Shown here: positions 1 through 5,352 of the stretch, in pieces | Layout of the letters: every line of letters begins with the position of its first letter | How positions within the stretch are numbered: the first letter of the stretch is position 1 | NCBI GenBank assembly: GCA_026986305.1 | Contig: JALSOU010000011.1 | Location: 1 to 5,352 of the forward strand | Reading direction: 5' to 3' | Length of the DNA: 5,352 bases | Source of the DNA: Thermoplasmata archaeon | GTDB lineage: Archaea > Thermoplasmatota > Thermoplasmata > WALJ01 | Made by a program: the position numbers and the translations under genes | Notes under the pieces: model-generated | Database searches by the model: none | Seen by the model: the letters and a program-made list of their open reading frames with translations, nothing else | Told to the model about the DNA's origin: nothing

Positions 1-1400
1 GATACATGAGAGGATTGCCAGCATCCATGAAGGAGCTGAGGAACATCTCCATGGAAGCGAGAGGAATTACCATCTTAGGAGGTCCTGTTGCCAGATTTTC
101 CAGAGAGGCTGAATCTCTGGGATACGATTATGTGGGAAAGCTTGATATTGAAGCCAGCGTATTTGACCTTTTAGAAAAAGGCAGGTTCACACAGAGAAAA
201 AGGAGCTACGAAGAGTGGCTTGAGTGGTCGGTGAAAGGTGCTCCTCTCATAGCACAGCACCCTGATTTTCCCAACTACCTTATAGCTGAGATTGAGAGCT
301 TTAGAGGCTGCCCGAGATACTTCACAGGCGGCTGTTCCTTCTGCATAGAGCCAATGTACGGCAAGCCAATTTTCAGGCCTCCTGAGAACATAATTGAGGA
401 AATAAAGGCTATGTACTCAATAGGACTGAGAAACTTCCGAATAGGAGCGCAGACAGATATATTCTCATACATGGCTGATGGAATCGGAAAATACGAGGCT
501 CCTGAGCCGAATTTGGGTGCGATAAAGGATCTTTTTGAAGGTATATGGAGGTGCTGCCCTGAGATAAAGGTTCTCCATCTGGACAATGCCAATCCTGCCA
601 CCATAGCCAGACATCCAGACATCTCAGAAAAGGTGGCTGAAATCCTTGTTAAGTACACCACTTCTGGAAATGTAATTGCTTTTGGAATGGAGAGTGCTGA
701 CCCTGTGGTTATAGAAGAGAATAACCTGAATTCAAGACCTGATGAGGTTATGAGATCCATTGAGATAATAAACAGGGTTGGCGCTGAGCGTGGAGAAAAC
801 GGGCTTCCCCGCCTGCTTCCCGGCCTCAATTTTTTAGGAGGGCTTAAAGGTGAGAGCAGAAGGACATACAGGCTGAATTATGAGTTCCTAAAAGAGGTGC
901 TGAAAAGGGGACTTTTGCTAAGAAGGATAAACATAAGGCAGGTTGCACCCATAAGAACAGAGTTTCCTAGGATTCTCTACAGGGATTTCATGCACTTCAA
1001 GAGGAAGGTGAGGATGGAGATAGACAGGGCGATGATGGAAAGGGTGCTTCCAAAAGGCACGATTCTAAGGGATGTTTACCTCGAGCTGAATAAGGGAGGG
1101 GTTACCTACGGCAGGCAGATAGGTTCATATCCTCTGGCTGTTCAGCTTCCATATCTAACTGAAACTGAGAGATTTGTAGATGTTCTCATAACTCACCATG
1201 GGGAGAGGAGCGCTGGAGGTGTTGAAGTCCCACTTAACATAAACAGAGCACCCCTGAGAGCCATAAGAGAGCTTCCATACATAGGAAAGGGCACTGCTGG
1301 AAAGATAGCGGCTAGACGGCCCATTAGTGAGAGAGAATTCATGGATATTGTGGGAAAAGAGAGCTATGAAAGGATATCCAGATACATAGCCTTTGATTAG
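1..1400 (+). CDS. Radical SAM protein with C-terminal helix-hairpin-helix (5'-partial)
   Basis: Looks like the archaeal family of radical SAM enzymes with a C-terminal helix-hairpin-helix (COG1031 type), whose reaction is unknown. The frame is open to the left edge, so the N-terminus is missing and the ATG at 6 is probably internal. Numbering from that ATG (464 residues visible): residues 21-31 (ITILGGPVARF) resemble the end of a Rossmann/cobalamin-binding-like region. Residues 100-116 carry the cluster motif RGCPRYFTGGCSFCIEP with Cys102, Cys110 and Cys113. The radical SAM barrel follows to about 330, including IAFGMESAD near 224-232, which resembles the GxES strand. Residues 350-410 look beta-rich. 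Residues 415-437 (LPYIGKGTAGKI core) form a helix-hairpin-helix suggesting nucleic-acid contact. That would fit an RNA- or DNA-modifying enzyme, but this is inference. It ends TAG at 1398-1400, overlapping the convergent membrane gene by 4 bases. Family assignment is confident; substrate is unknown. Confidence 0.9.
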   Translation, partial: YMRGLPASMKELRNISMEARGITILGGPVARFSREAESLGYDYVGKLDIEASVFDLLEKGRFTQRKRSYEEWLEWSVKGAPLIAQHPDFPNYLIAEIESFRGCPRYFTGGCSFCIEPMYGKPIFRPPENIIEEIKAMYSIGLRNFRIGAQTDIFSYMADGIGKYEAPEPNLGAIKDLFEGIWRCCPEIKVLHLDNANPATIARHPDISEKVAEILVKYTTSGNVIAFGMESADPVVIEENNLNSRPDEVMRSIEIINRVGAERGENGLPRLLPGLNFLGGLKGESRRTYRLNYEFLKEVLKRGLLLRRINIRQVAPIRTEFPRILYRDFMHFKRKVRMEIDRAMMERVLPKGTILRDVYLELNKGGVTYGRQIGSYPLAVQLPYLTETERFVDVLITHHGERSAGGVEVPLNINRAPLRAIRELPYIGKGTAGKIAARRPISEREFMDIVGKESYERISRYIAFD

Positions 1401-2374
1401 ATGAGGAATAGGGCCAAGGCTATTGCTCCTGAGAGGGCATAAAGCATGAGCATTCTTCTCACCAGAGATTTTTCTGTTAGAGGACCTTTGCTTAGTATGA
1501 AAAGTGCTATAGTATACCATTTTGTGCCCTCAGGTGCCTTTATCCTGCCATCGTCTAGAATTATCGGGTTCATACACACCTCCCTTCTGTTTATCCCTTT
1601 CATATTGTGATAGACCGTGGAAAACAGCTCAAAAAATGCAGGCAGTATGGCTATTGCACCGTAGAACTCTATCTTCCCGAATATGGTTCCTAGACCTAAA
1701 AGTGCTCCGAGGGAAAGGGTGCCCACATCACCGATGAATGTCCTAGCTGGATACCTGTTGAAATAGTAAAGTGCAAGAGAGGCGCCTAAAATTGAGGAAA
1801 ACAGGATCTGAGCATAGGCTGGTGAAGAGTTCAAAATTGAAATTACCAATAAAGAGGAGCTTATTATGGCTATCTCCCCGCTTTCCAGCCCGTTATACCC
1901 CGCAGACATGTTAAGAGCATTTGCAGGTCCAGATATCCCTATCGGAACAAGGATTAGGAAATAAAAATAGAAAGGAAAATCTATGTGGAATCCTAGGGGC
2001 ATGGAGATATAGGTGCTTACTGGGTGAGCCAGTATTATGGGAAAGGACGCTGCTCCAACGACAATGGCCTTTCTTTTCTGTGAAAGCCCCCTCAAATCGT
2101 CATAGGCCCCTGTGAAAGCCACTAGAAAAAGTACGGAGAGAGTTATCATCGTTTCTCTGAAATAACTGAAATTTAAGGATATGATTATTAGAGCTATGGC
2201 TATGCCGATGACAGCCGCTGTCCCTCCCATCTCTGCAACCTTCCTCTTATCCCTCTTATTAACATCCACCCCGCTTATTCCCTTTTCACTCATCTTTTTT
2301 ATGACCACGGGAAGGAGGATGAATGTGAATATAAGCGAGAGAGCGAAAGACAGAATGGTTGGGGTGTAATCCAT
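1397..2374 (-). CDS. Glycosyltransferase family 4 (MraY/WecA/Alg7-like) GlcNAc-1-phosphate transferase, archaeal type
   Basis: Integral membrane enzyme expected to transfer a sugar-1-phosphate (probably GlcNAc-1-P) from a UDP-sugar to a polyprenyl/dolichyl phosphate, the first step of N-glycan or surface glycan assembly. With the ATG at 2374 it has 325 residues and about ten hydrophobic segments (for example 4-25, 52-67, 76-90, 133-148, 165-181, 190-205, 217-232, 236-253, 307-324). Visible family motifs: VAEMGG at 46-51; the acidic pair Asp92-Asp93 in GAYDDLRGLSQKRK (89-102); NALNMSAGYNGLESG (152-166); FIGDVGTL (213-220, Asp216). A cytosolic stretch follows at 255-300 (MNPIILDDGRIKAPEG). The bacterial MraY HHH motif is absent, so a peptidoglycan role is unlikely. 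An upstream in-frame GTG at 2422 would add 16 residues. I prefer 2374 because a TATA-like element lies about 25 bases upstream, which suggests a leaderless mRNA. No other glycosylation gene is in the window. Confidence 0.9.
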   Translation of the reverse strand: MDYTPTILSFALSLIFTFILLPVVIKKMSEKGISGVDVNKRDKRKVAEMGGTAAVIGIAIALIIISLNFSYFRETMITLSVLFLVAFTGAYDDLRGLSQKRKAIVVGAASFPIILAHPVSTYISMPLGFHIDFPFYFYFLILVPIGISGPANALNMSAGYNGLESGEIAIISSSLLVISILNSSPAYAQILFSSILGASLALYYFNRYPARTFIGDVGTLSLGALLGLGTIFGKIEFYGAIAILPAFFELFSTVYHNMKGINRREVCMNPIILDDGRIKAPEGTKWYTIALFILSKGPLTEKSLVRRMLMLYALSGAIALALFLI

Positions 2375-2393
2375 GCTCACGGCTAAATTTCCG

Positions 2394-2408
2394 TAGTATA
2401 TGAAATTT
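2394..2408 (-). promoter_or_regulatory. Candidate TATA box for the glycosyltransferase gene
   Basis: Read on the minus strand the stretch is AAATTTCATATACTA. The TATA-like core (TTTCATATA) is centred near 2399-2400, about 25 bases upstream of the ATG at 2374. Archaeal TATA boxes are normally centred about 25-27 bases before the transcription start, so the transcript should begin at or next to this ATG (leaderless). No Shine-Dalgarno motif sits at a usable distance before the ATG, which agrees. This also argues against the upstream GTG at 2422. Inferred from spacing and composition only. Confidence 0.55.
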
Positions 2409-2446
2409 GAGCATAGGAACACGCAGGGTCATAAGCGACCAAAACC

Positions 2447-2456
2447 TTCTTTTACA
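2447..2456 (+). promoter_or_regulatory. Candidate TATA box for the dehydrogenase operon
   Basis: TTCTTTTACA lies with its centre about 24 bases before the ATG at 2476, preceded by the purine-rich AAAACC (2441-2446) that could act as a BRE. The match to an archaeal TATA box is weak, but the distance fits leaderless initiation at 2476. An in-frame TAG at 2467-2469 leaves only two codons before that ATG, and no Shine-Dalgarno motif is present there. It shares the 101-bp divergent region with the opposing promoter for the membrane glycosyltransferase. Confidence 0.4.
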
Positions 2457-2475
2457 CCCTTGCGAATAGGCACCT

Positions 2476-3924
2476 ATGATTCCATCTGAGATGCTGGAAG
2501 AGCTCAGGTCCTTTCTCGGAGATAGGGTGAGCACTGCACCTGCGGACACCTATGTCTTCGGTTTTGATGCATCCATACATCACCACAAGGCTGAGGCTGT
2601 CGTGTTTCCTGAAAGCACTGAGGAGGTTCAGAGGATAGTTAAGCTGTGCAATAAATACAAGGTCCCGATAACTCCGAGGGGAAGCGGTTCTGCACTGGCC
2701 GGTCAGGCTGTTCCTATAAAAGGCGGAATAGTGATGTCCTTCAAGAGAATGAATCGCATTAAAGAGGTGAAGGTTGAGGACCTTCAGGTCATAGTTGAGC
2801 CAGGAGTGATAAATGACCAGCTGAATGCTGAGCTGAAAAAATACGGCTTTTTCTTCCCGCCTAGCCCTGGGAGCGGGAAAGTTGCCACGATAGGTGGAAT
2901 GGTTGCCATGAACGCATCTGGAATGAGAGCTCTCAAATACGGAGCGACGAGGGACTATGTCATGGCTCTTGAAGTTGTCACTCCCACAGGTGAGATAGCG
3001 CACTTCGGCACACACACGATAAAGGATGCCTCTTCCTATCAGATGGCAAAGCTCATGGTGGGCAGCGAGGGAACCCTTGGGATAATAACCGAGATAACCC
3101 TGAGGATTGAACCACTTCCAAAGGACACCAGCATAGTTCTGGCAGCTTTTGAGGATGCTAGAATGGCGGGGCAGACCATATCGGATATCATCGCATATCC
3201 TTTGATACCTGCCTCGGTTGAGTTCATGGATAGGGTCTGCTTGCAGAGCGTTGTAAACTCCAGAGCTGTGGATTTTCCTGTGGTGGATGCAGTGGTTATG
3301 ATAGAGCTTGAGGGGACTGAGGAGGAGATAAAGGAGGACCTGAAAAAGGTGGAGCAGATAGCTAAAAAGAACGGCGCTGTGGACATAAGGGTGAGCTCAG
3401 ACCCTGCGAAGAAGAGCGAGTGGCTTGAGGCCAGAAAGGCTGTTTTGCCCTCAATGTCCCAGTATGCCAGAGGAAAGATGTTCATGGTTTCCCTTGCAGA
3501 TGACATGTCTCTCCCGATTTCAAAGATACCTGACGCTGTGTATGGCTTCCACGAGATTGAGAAAAGGCACCCCCATGTGGTTCTTGGTGTCTATGGCCAC
3601 GCCGGAGATGGGAACCTCCACACCATATTCCTCATAGACCCCAGAGAAAAGGAAGCGTGGGAGGATGCTGAGAAGATGGTTGAGGAGATGTACGACCTTG
3701 TGATTGAGCTGGGAGGGACTGTTAGCGGAGAGCACGGCATAGGGATTACAAAGGCGCCTTTCATGAGGAAAGAGAAAAAAGATAGCATTGAGCTCATGAA
3801 GAGGATAAAGAGAGCGCTGGACCCAAACGATATAATGAACCCGGGGAAGAATGTGGAGTGGGACGATGGCATTCTAGTAGACCTAAGATACCCAGTTAAT
3901 CTTGGAGGTGAGGATGGTGCTTGA
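2476..3924 (+). CDS. glcD: FAD-linked D-2-hydroxyacid dehydrogenase (GlcD / D-lactate dehydrogenase type)
   Basis: A 482-residue flavoprotein of the VAO/PCMH family, usual length for GlcD/Dld proteins. It should oxidise a D-2-hydroxy acid (D-lactate, glycolate or similar) to the 2-oxo acid, reducing FAD, in the cytoplasm. The FAD-binding half shows PITPRGSGSALAGQAVP (64-80), IGGMVAMNASGMRALKYG (139-156) and GSEGTLGIITEITLRIEP (196-213). The C-terminal cap shows GHAGDGNLH (374-382), SGEHGIG (417-423) and DPNDIMNPGK (449-458). By analogy with D-2-hydroxyglutarate dehydrogenase, His375, His382 and Glu419 should bind a divalent metal and His420 act in catalysis. There is no signal peptide or membrane segment. 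The start at 2476 is fixed within two codons by an in-frame TAG at 2467. The end overlaps the iron-sulfur partner gene by 11 bases, so the two are almost certainly co-translated. Family is certain; the exact substrate cannot be told from sequence. Confidence 0.95.
   Translation: MIPSEMLEELRSFLGDRVSTAPADTYVFGFDASIHHHKAEAVVFPESTEEVQRIVKLCNKYKVPITPRGSGSALAGQAVPIKGGIVMSFKRMNRIKEVKVEDLQVIVEPGVINDQLNAELKKYGFFFPPSPGSGKVATIGGMVAMNASGMRALKYGATRDYVMALEVVTPTGEIAHFGTHTIKDASSYQMAKLMVGSEGTLGIITEITLRIEPLPKDTSIVLAAFEDARMAGQTISDIIAYPLIPASVEFMDRVCLQSVVNSRAVDFPVVDAVVMIELEGTEEEIKEDLKKVEQIAKKNGAVDIRVSSDPAKKSEWLEARKAVLPSMSQYARGKMFMVSLADDMSLPISKIPDAVYGFHEIEKRHPHVVLGVYGHAGDGNLHTIFLIDPREKEAWEDAEKMVEEMYDLVIELGGTVSGEHGIGITKAPFMRKEKKDSIELMKRIKRALDPNDIMNPGKNVEWDDGILVDLRYPVNLGGEDGA
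3904..3911 (+). promoter_or_regulatory. Strong Shine-Dalgarno site for the iron-sulfur subunit
   Basis: GGAGGTGA is an eight-base match to the anti-Shine-Dalgarno tail of archaeal 16S rRNA and lies within the last codons of the upstream dehydrogenase gene. From the end of GGAGG it is 5 bases to the ATG at 3914 and 8 bases to the GTG at 3917, so either could be used; I chose the ATG. The frame also opens at a TTG (3902), but that codon precedes this site and is unlikely to be the start. The arrangement suggests translational coupling of the two subunits. Confidence 0.8.
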
Positions 3925-4993
3925 AGAATATGTTGACCAGATGATGCAGTGCACCTCATGTTCATTCTGCACCGTGACCTGTCCTGTGATGAATGTCCTT
4001 TTAACCGATGCCTCCAGCCCCAGAGGAAGGGTTCAGATAGCCTATGGTCTCTACACAGGAGAGCTTGAGCTGGATGAGAGCGCTTCTAAGAGGCTTTATG
4101 AATGCACAACCTGCGGAATGTGCGACCACAGCTGCCCGTCAGGGGTGCATATAGTTGATGTGATTAAAGCGGCTAGAAAGGTTGTTTATCCGGAGTTTTC
4201 AGTGGAAAAGCAGAGGAGCTTTGTGAATAACATAGGGGAGAAAGGGCATACCTATGGAGAGGCCAAGGAGCCGGTATGGGCGTTCACAGGGCACGAACCG
4301 AAGGAAAATGCGGAGATAGCGTATTTTATGGGCTGCAAAATCACGGCGGAGAGCGGCCACGCTCAGGGAATCGCTGCTGTTAGGATTTTAGAGCATCTCA
4401 ATGAGGATTTCACAACGCTTAATGAGGTCTGCTGCGGCGCTCCTCTTATGTACATGGGAGCCCCTGAGGAGAAGATAAGGGCTCAGATGGAGAAAAACAT
4501 GGCTGAGATACGGAAAAGAGGGGTTAAGAAGGTTATTTTCTCATGTCCCTCATGCTATTACATGTTCTCAAAGGTCTATCCGAAGTATGTGGATATCTCA
4601 GACATAGAGTTCCAGCACATAGTGGAGTATCTGGACGGAAAGCTGGATATGGACGACTTTGATTCTGGAACAGAACCGATAACCTACCACGACCCCTGTC
4701 ACCTTGGAAGGACCTTCGGAGTGTATGAGGAGCCTAGAAAGCTGATTAAGCTCATACCTGACGCTGATTACATGGAAATGGAGCACAACCGTGAGAACTC
4801 GCTCTGCTGCGGTGCAGGCGGGAGCCTCGCCCTTTATGAGCCCTCTTTGACTAAGAAGATGGCTGAGCGCAGGGTTTCAGAGAGCGATGGGAGGATAATA
4901 GTGAGCGCCTGCCCCAACTGCGTAGGTAACTTCTCAAAACACACCAAGGCCATGAGCATAGAGGAACTGCTCTGGAATAAGATGAAAAAGTGA
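3914..4993 (+). CDS. Iron-sulfur electron-transfer protein with two [4Fe-4S] motifs and two CCG domains (HdrD/GlcF type)
   Basis: A soluble 359-residue protein expected to take electrons from the FAD dehydrogenase encoded just upstream. The N-terminus has two ferredoxin-type motifs, Cys13/16/19/23 (CTSCSFCTVTCP) and Cys64/67/70/74 (CTTCGMCDHSCP), each suited to one [4Fe-4S] cluster. Two CCG domains follow: Cys141, Cys173-Cys174, Cys211 and Cys214 (CX31CCGX35CX2C), then Cys262, Cys298-Cys299, Cys333 and Cys336 (CX35CCGX32CX2C). Heterodisulfide reductase HdrB/HdrD uses such domains to hold non-cubane clusters. GlcF, LldE and related lactate/glycolate oxidase subunits share the layout, so the name depends on the partner; the neighbour here favours a GlcF/Dld-associated role. 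There is no membrane segment. The start is ATG 3914, 11 bases inside the upstream gene. It ends TGA at 4991-4993, directly abutting the convergent small gene. Confidence 0.93.
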   Translation: MVLEEYVDQMMQCTSCSFCTVTCPVMNVLLTDASSPRGRVQIAYGLYTGELELDESASKRLYECTTCGMCDHSCPSGVHIVDVIKAARKVVYPEFSVEKQRSFVNNIGEKGHTYGEAKEPVWAFTGHEPKENAEIAYFMGCKITAESGHAQGIAAVRILEHLNEDFTTLNEVCCGAPLMYMGAPEEKIRAQMEKNMAEIRKRGVKKVIFSCPSCYYMFSKVYPKYVDISDIEFQHIVEYLDGKLDMDDFDSGTEPITYHDPCHLGRTFGVYEEPRKLIKLIPDADYMEMEHNRENSLCCGAGGSLALYEPSLTKKMAERRVSESDGRIIVSACPNCVGNFSKHTKAMSIEELLWNKMKK

Positions 4994-5290
4994 TTATGCT
5001 ATGAGAGGTAGCAAGAGATGCCTTATGGCATGAAGCTGCTCAGGGCTCTTTCCAGATACGGTTACTACCACATCTTTAAGAGAGAATCTGAGCTGAAATG
5101 GCCTCTCCTCTATCACATCTATGCTGTTTAGGTCTTTTATAGGAATCTCATATAGCCTGTCTCCACTACCTATTACCAGACCGGAGAGAGCCAGATAAAG
5201 CTGTCCGTCCCTCCACTTTAGGTGGACATCCACATCGCCGTCCAGAAGCTTCACCGAGAAGTTCACATCATCTACTTTTTTCAATTTCAT
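4994..5290 (-). CDS. Small hypothetical protein, 98 residues, possible PH-like beta domain
   Basis: I do not recognise this protein with confidence. It is a short, soluble, cysteine-free protein with no signal peptide or membrane helix. Alternating hydrophobic residues suggest several beta strands (VDVHLKWRDGQLYLALSGLVI at about 20-40, then LYEIPIKDLNSIDVI at 46-60, LRFSLKDVVVTVSG at 67-80) and a final amphipathic helix (PEQLHAIRHLLLPLI, 83-97). Strands followed by one C-terminal helix, with an IPIKDLNSIDVI segment, recall PH/GRAM-like folds and the N-terminal part of archaeal CheF-type proteins; this is a weak inference. The ATG at 5290 is the first start codon after an upstream in-frame stop (5344-5342), and a TATA box lies upstream. 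It looks like a real gene because a good promoter precedes it and it ends exactly where the convergent iron-sulfur gene ends. Confidence 0.75.
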   Translation of the reverse strand: MKLKKVDDVNFSVKLLDGDVDVHLKWRDGQLYLALSGLVIGSGDRLYEIPIKDLNSIDVIEERPFQLRFSLKDVVVTVSGKSPEQLHAIRHLLLPLIA

Positions 5291-5298
5291 AGACCCTG

Positions 5299-5305
5299 TC
5301 TCCTT
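5299..5305 (-). promoter_or_regulatory. Possible Shine-Dalgarno site for the 98-residue gene
   Basis: On the minus strand AAGGAGA lies 9 bases (counted from GGAG) before the ATG at 5290, an acceptable distance for ribosome binding. However, the TATA box at 5316-5325 predicts a start of transcription near 5294-5297, which would leave this motif outside the mRNA. It works only if transcription starts further upstream than usual. Confidence 0.35.
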
Positions 5306-5315
5306 AGCTAATACA

Positions 5316-5325
5316 CTATATATAG
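5316..5325 (-). promoter_or_regulatory. TATA box (perfect palindrome) for the 98-residue gene
   Basis: CTATATATAG is a close match to an archaeal TATA box and equals its own reverse complement. On the minus strand it is preceded by the BRE-like CAAAAT (5332-5327). Its centre (5320-5321) is about 30 bases from the ATG at 5290, predicting an mRNA leader of only a few bases. Because it is symmetric, it could also serve a gene leaving to the right. Confidence 0.7.
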
Positions 5326-5352
5326 ATTTTGGAATTAGAACTCATGGTATTT

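Noticed and set aside
77..82. AGGAGG followed downstream by a possible internal start in the radical SAM gene
   Set aside because: It codes for the conserved-looking LGGP stretch and the frame is open far upstream, so a new start here is unlikely.
275..829. Long open frame on the minus strand (184 codons) inside the radical SAM gene
   Set aside because: It lies wholly antisense to a gene with clear family motifs. Its translation is rich in Ser/Pro/Ile with no recognisable domain, as expected of a shadow frame.
1469..1473. T-run as a terminator for the radical SAM gene
   Set aside because: Only five T residues, about 70 bases past the stop and inside the opposing gene; too weak to annotate.
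2375..2422. N-terminal extension of the membrane transferase starting at GTG 2422
   Set aside because: It would add 16 residues not typical of the family and overlap the likely TATA box; the ATG at 2374 fits a leaderless start.
2427..2440. Short inverted repeat GGTC-N6-GACC in the divergent promoter region, a possible operator
   Set aside because: Four-base arms are easily expected by chance and no regulator gene is nearby to support it.
2452..3015. Long open frame on the minus strand (187 codons) covering the start of the dehydrogenase
   Set aside because: It runs antisense through the conserved FAD-binding region, shows no domain, and has no promoter or ribosome binding site of its own.
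3039..3506. Open frame on the minus strand (155 codons) within the dehydrogenase
   Set aside because: Antisense shadow of a well-conserved gene with low-complexity Ser-rich translation.
1..5352. Search for tRNA, rRNA, CRISPR, insertion sequence ends, large repeats or defence/mobile genes
   Set aside because: By eye no cloverleaf, repeat array, terminal inverted repeats or transposase/integrase motif was found; nearly the whole window is accounted for by five ordinary coding regions.

Overview
The window looks archaeal, most likely euryarchaeotal. Isoleucine is often ATA and arginine almost always AGA/AGG. The promoters are TATA-box type, placed so that at least two transcripts should start at or very near the start codon, and the only strong Shine-Dalgarno site lies inside an operon. 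The gene families also fit: an archaeal radical SAM/helix-hairpin-helix protein and an archaeal dolichyl-phosphate type sugar-phosphate transferase. A Thermoplasmatota-like lineage is possible, but the sequence alone does not prove it.

Layout, left to right: (1) the 3' part of a radical SAM gene with a C-terminal helix-hairpin-helix (+ strand, cut by the left edge, ends 1400). (2) A polytopic membrane GlcNAc-1-phosphate transferase-like enzyme (- strand, 2374 to 1397), meeting gene 1 tail to tail with a 4-base overlap. (3) A 101-bp divergent promoter region (2375-2475). (4) A two-gene operon (+ strand): a GlcD/Dld-type FAD dehydrogenase (2476-3924) and an HdrD/GlcF-type iron-sulfur protein (3914-4993), overlapping by 11 bases with a strong ribosome binding site inside the upstream gene. 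(5) A small cysteine-free protein of unknown function (- strand, 5290 to 4994), abutting the operon tail to tail with no spacer. (6) 62 bases holding a palindromic TATA box at the right edge. No RNA gene, mobile element, CRISPR array or sizeable repeat was seen.

The functional centre is the dehydrogenase/iron-sulfur pair. The flavoprotein should oxidise a D-2-hydroxy acid such as D-lactate or glycolate. Its electrons should pass through two ferredoxin-type [4Fe-4S] clusters to a pair of CCG-type cluster sites like those of heterodisulfide reductase. The final acceptor (quinone, disulfide or another carrier) cannot be read from the window. The flanking genes look functionally unrelated to it and to each other. 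Most of the window is ordinary, tightly packed archaeal chromosome; no clearly new system is evident. The least explained points are the unusual radical SAM cysteine spacing, the unknown physiological partner of the CCG protein, and the 98-residue orphan.
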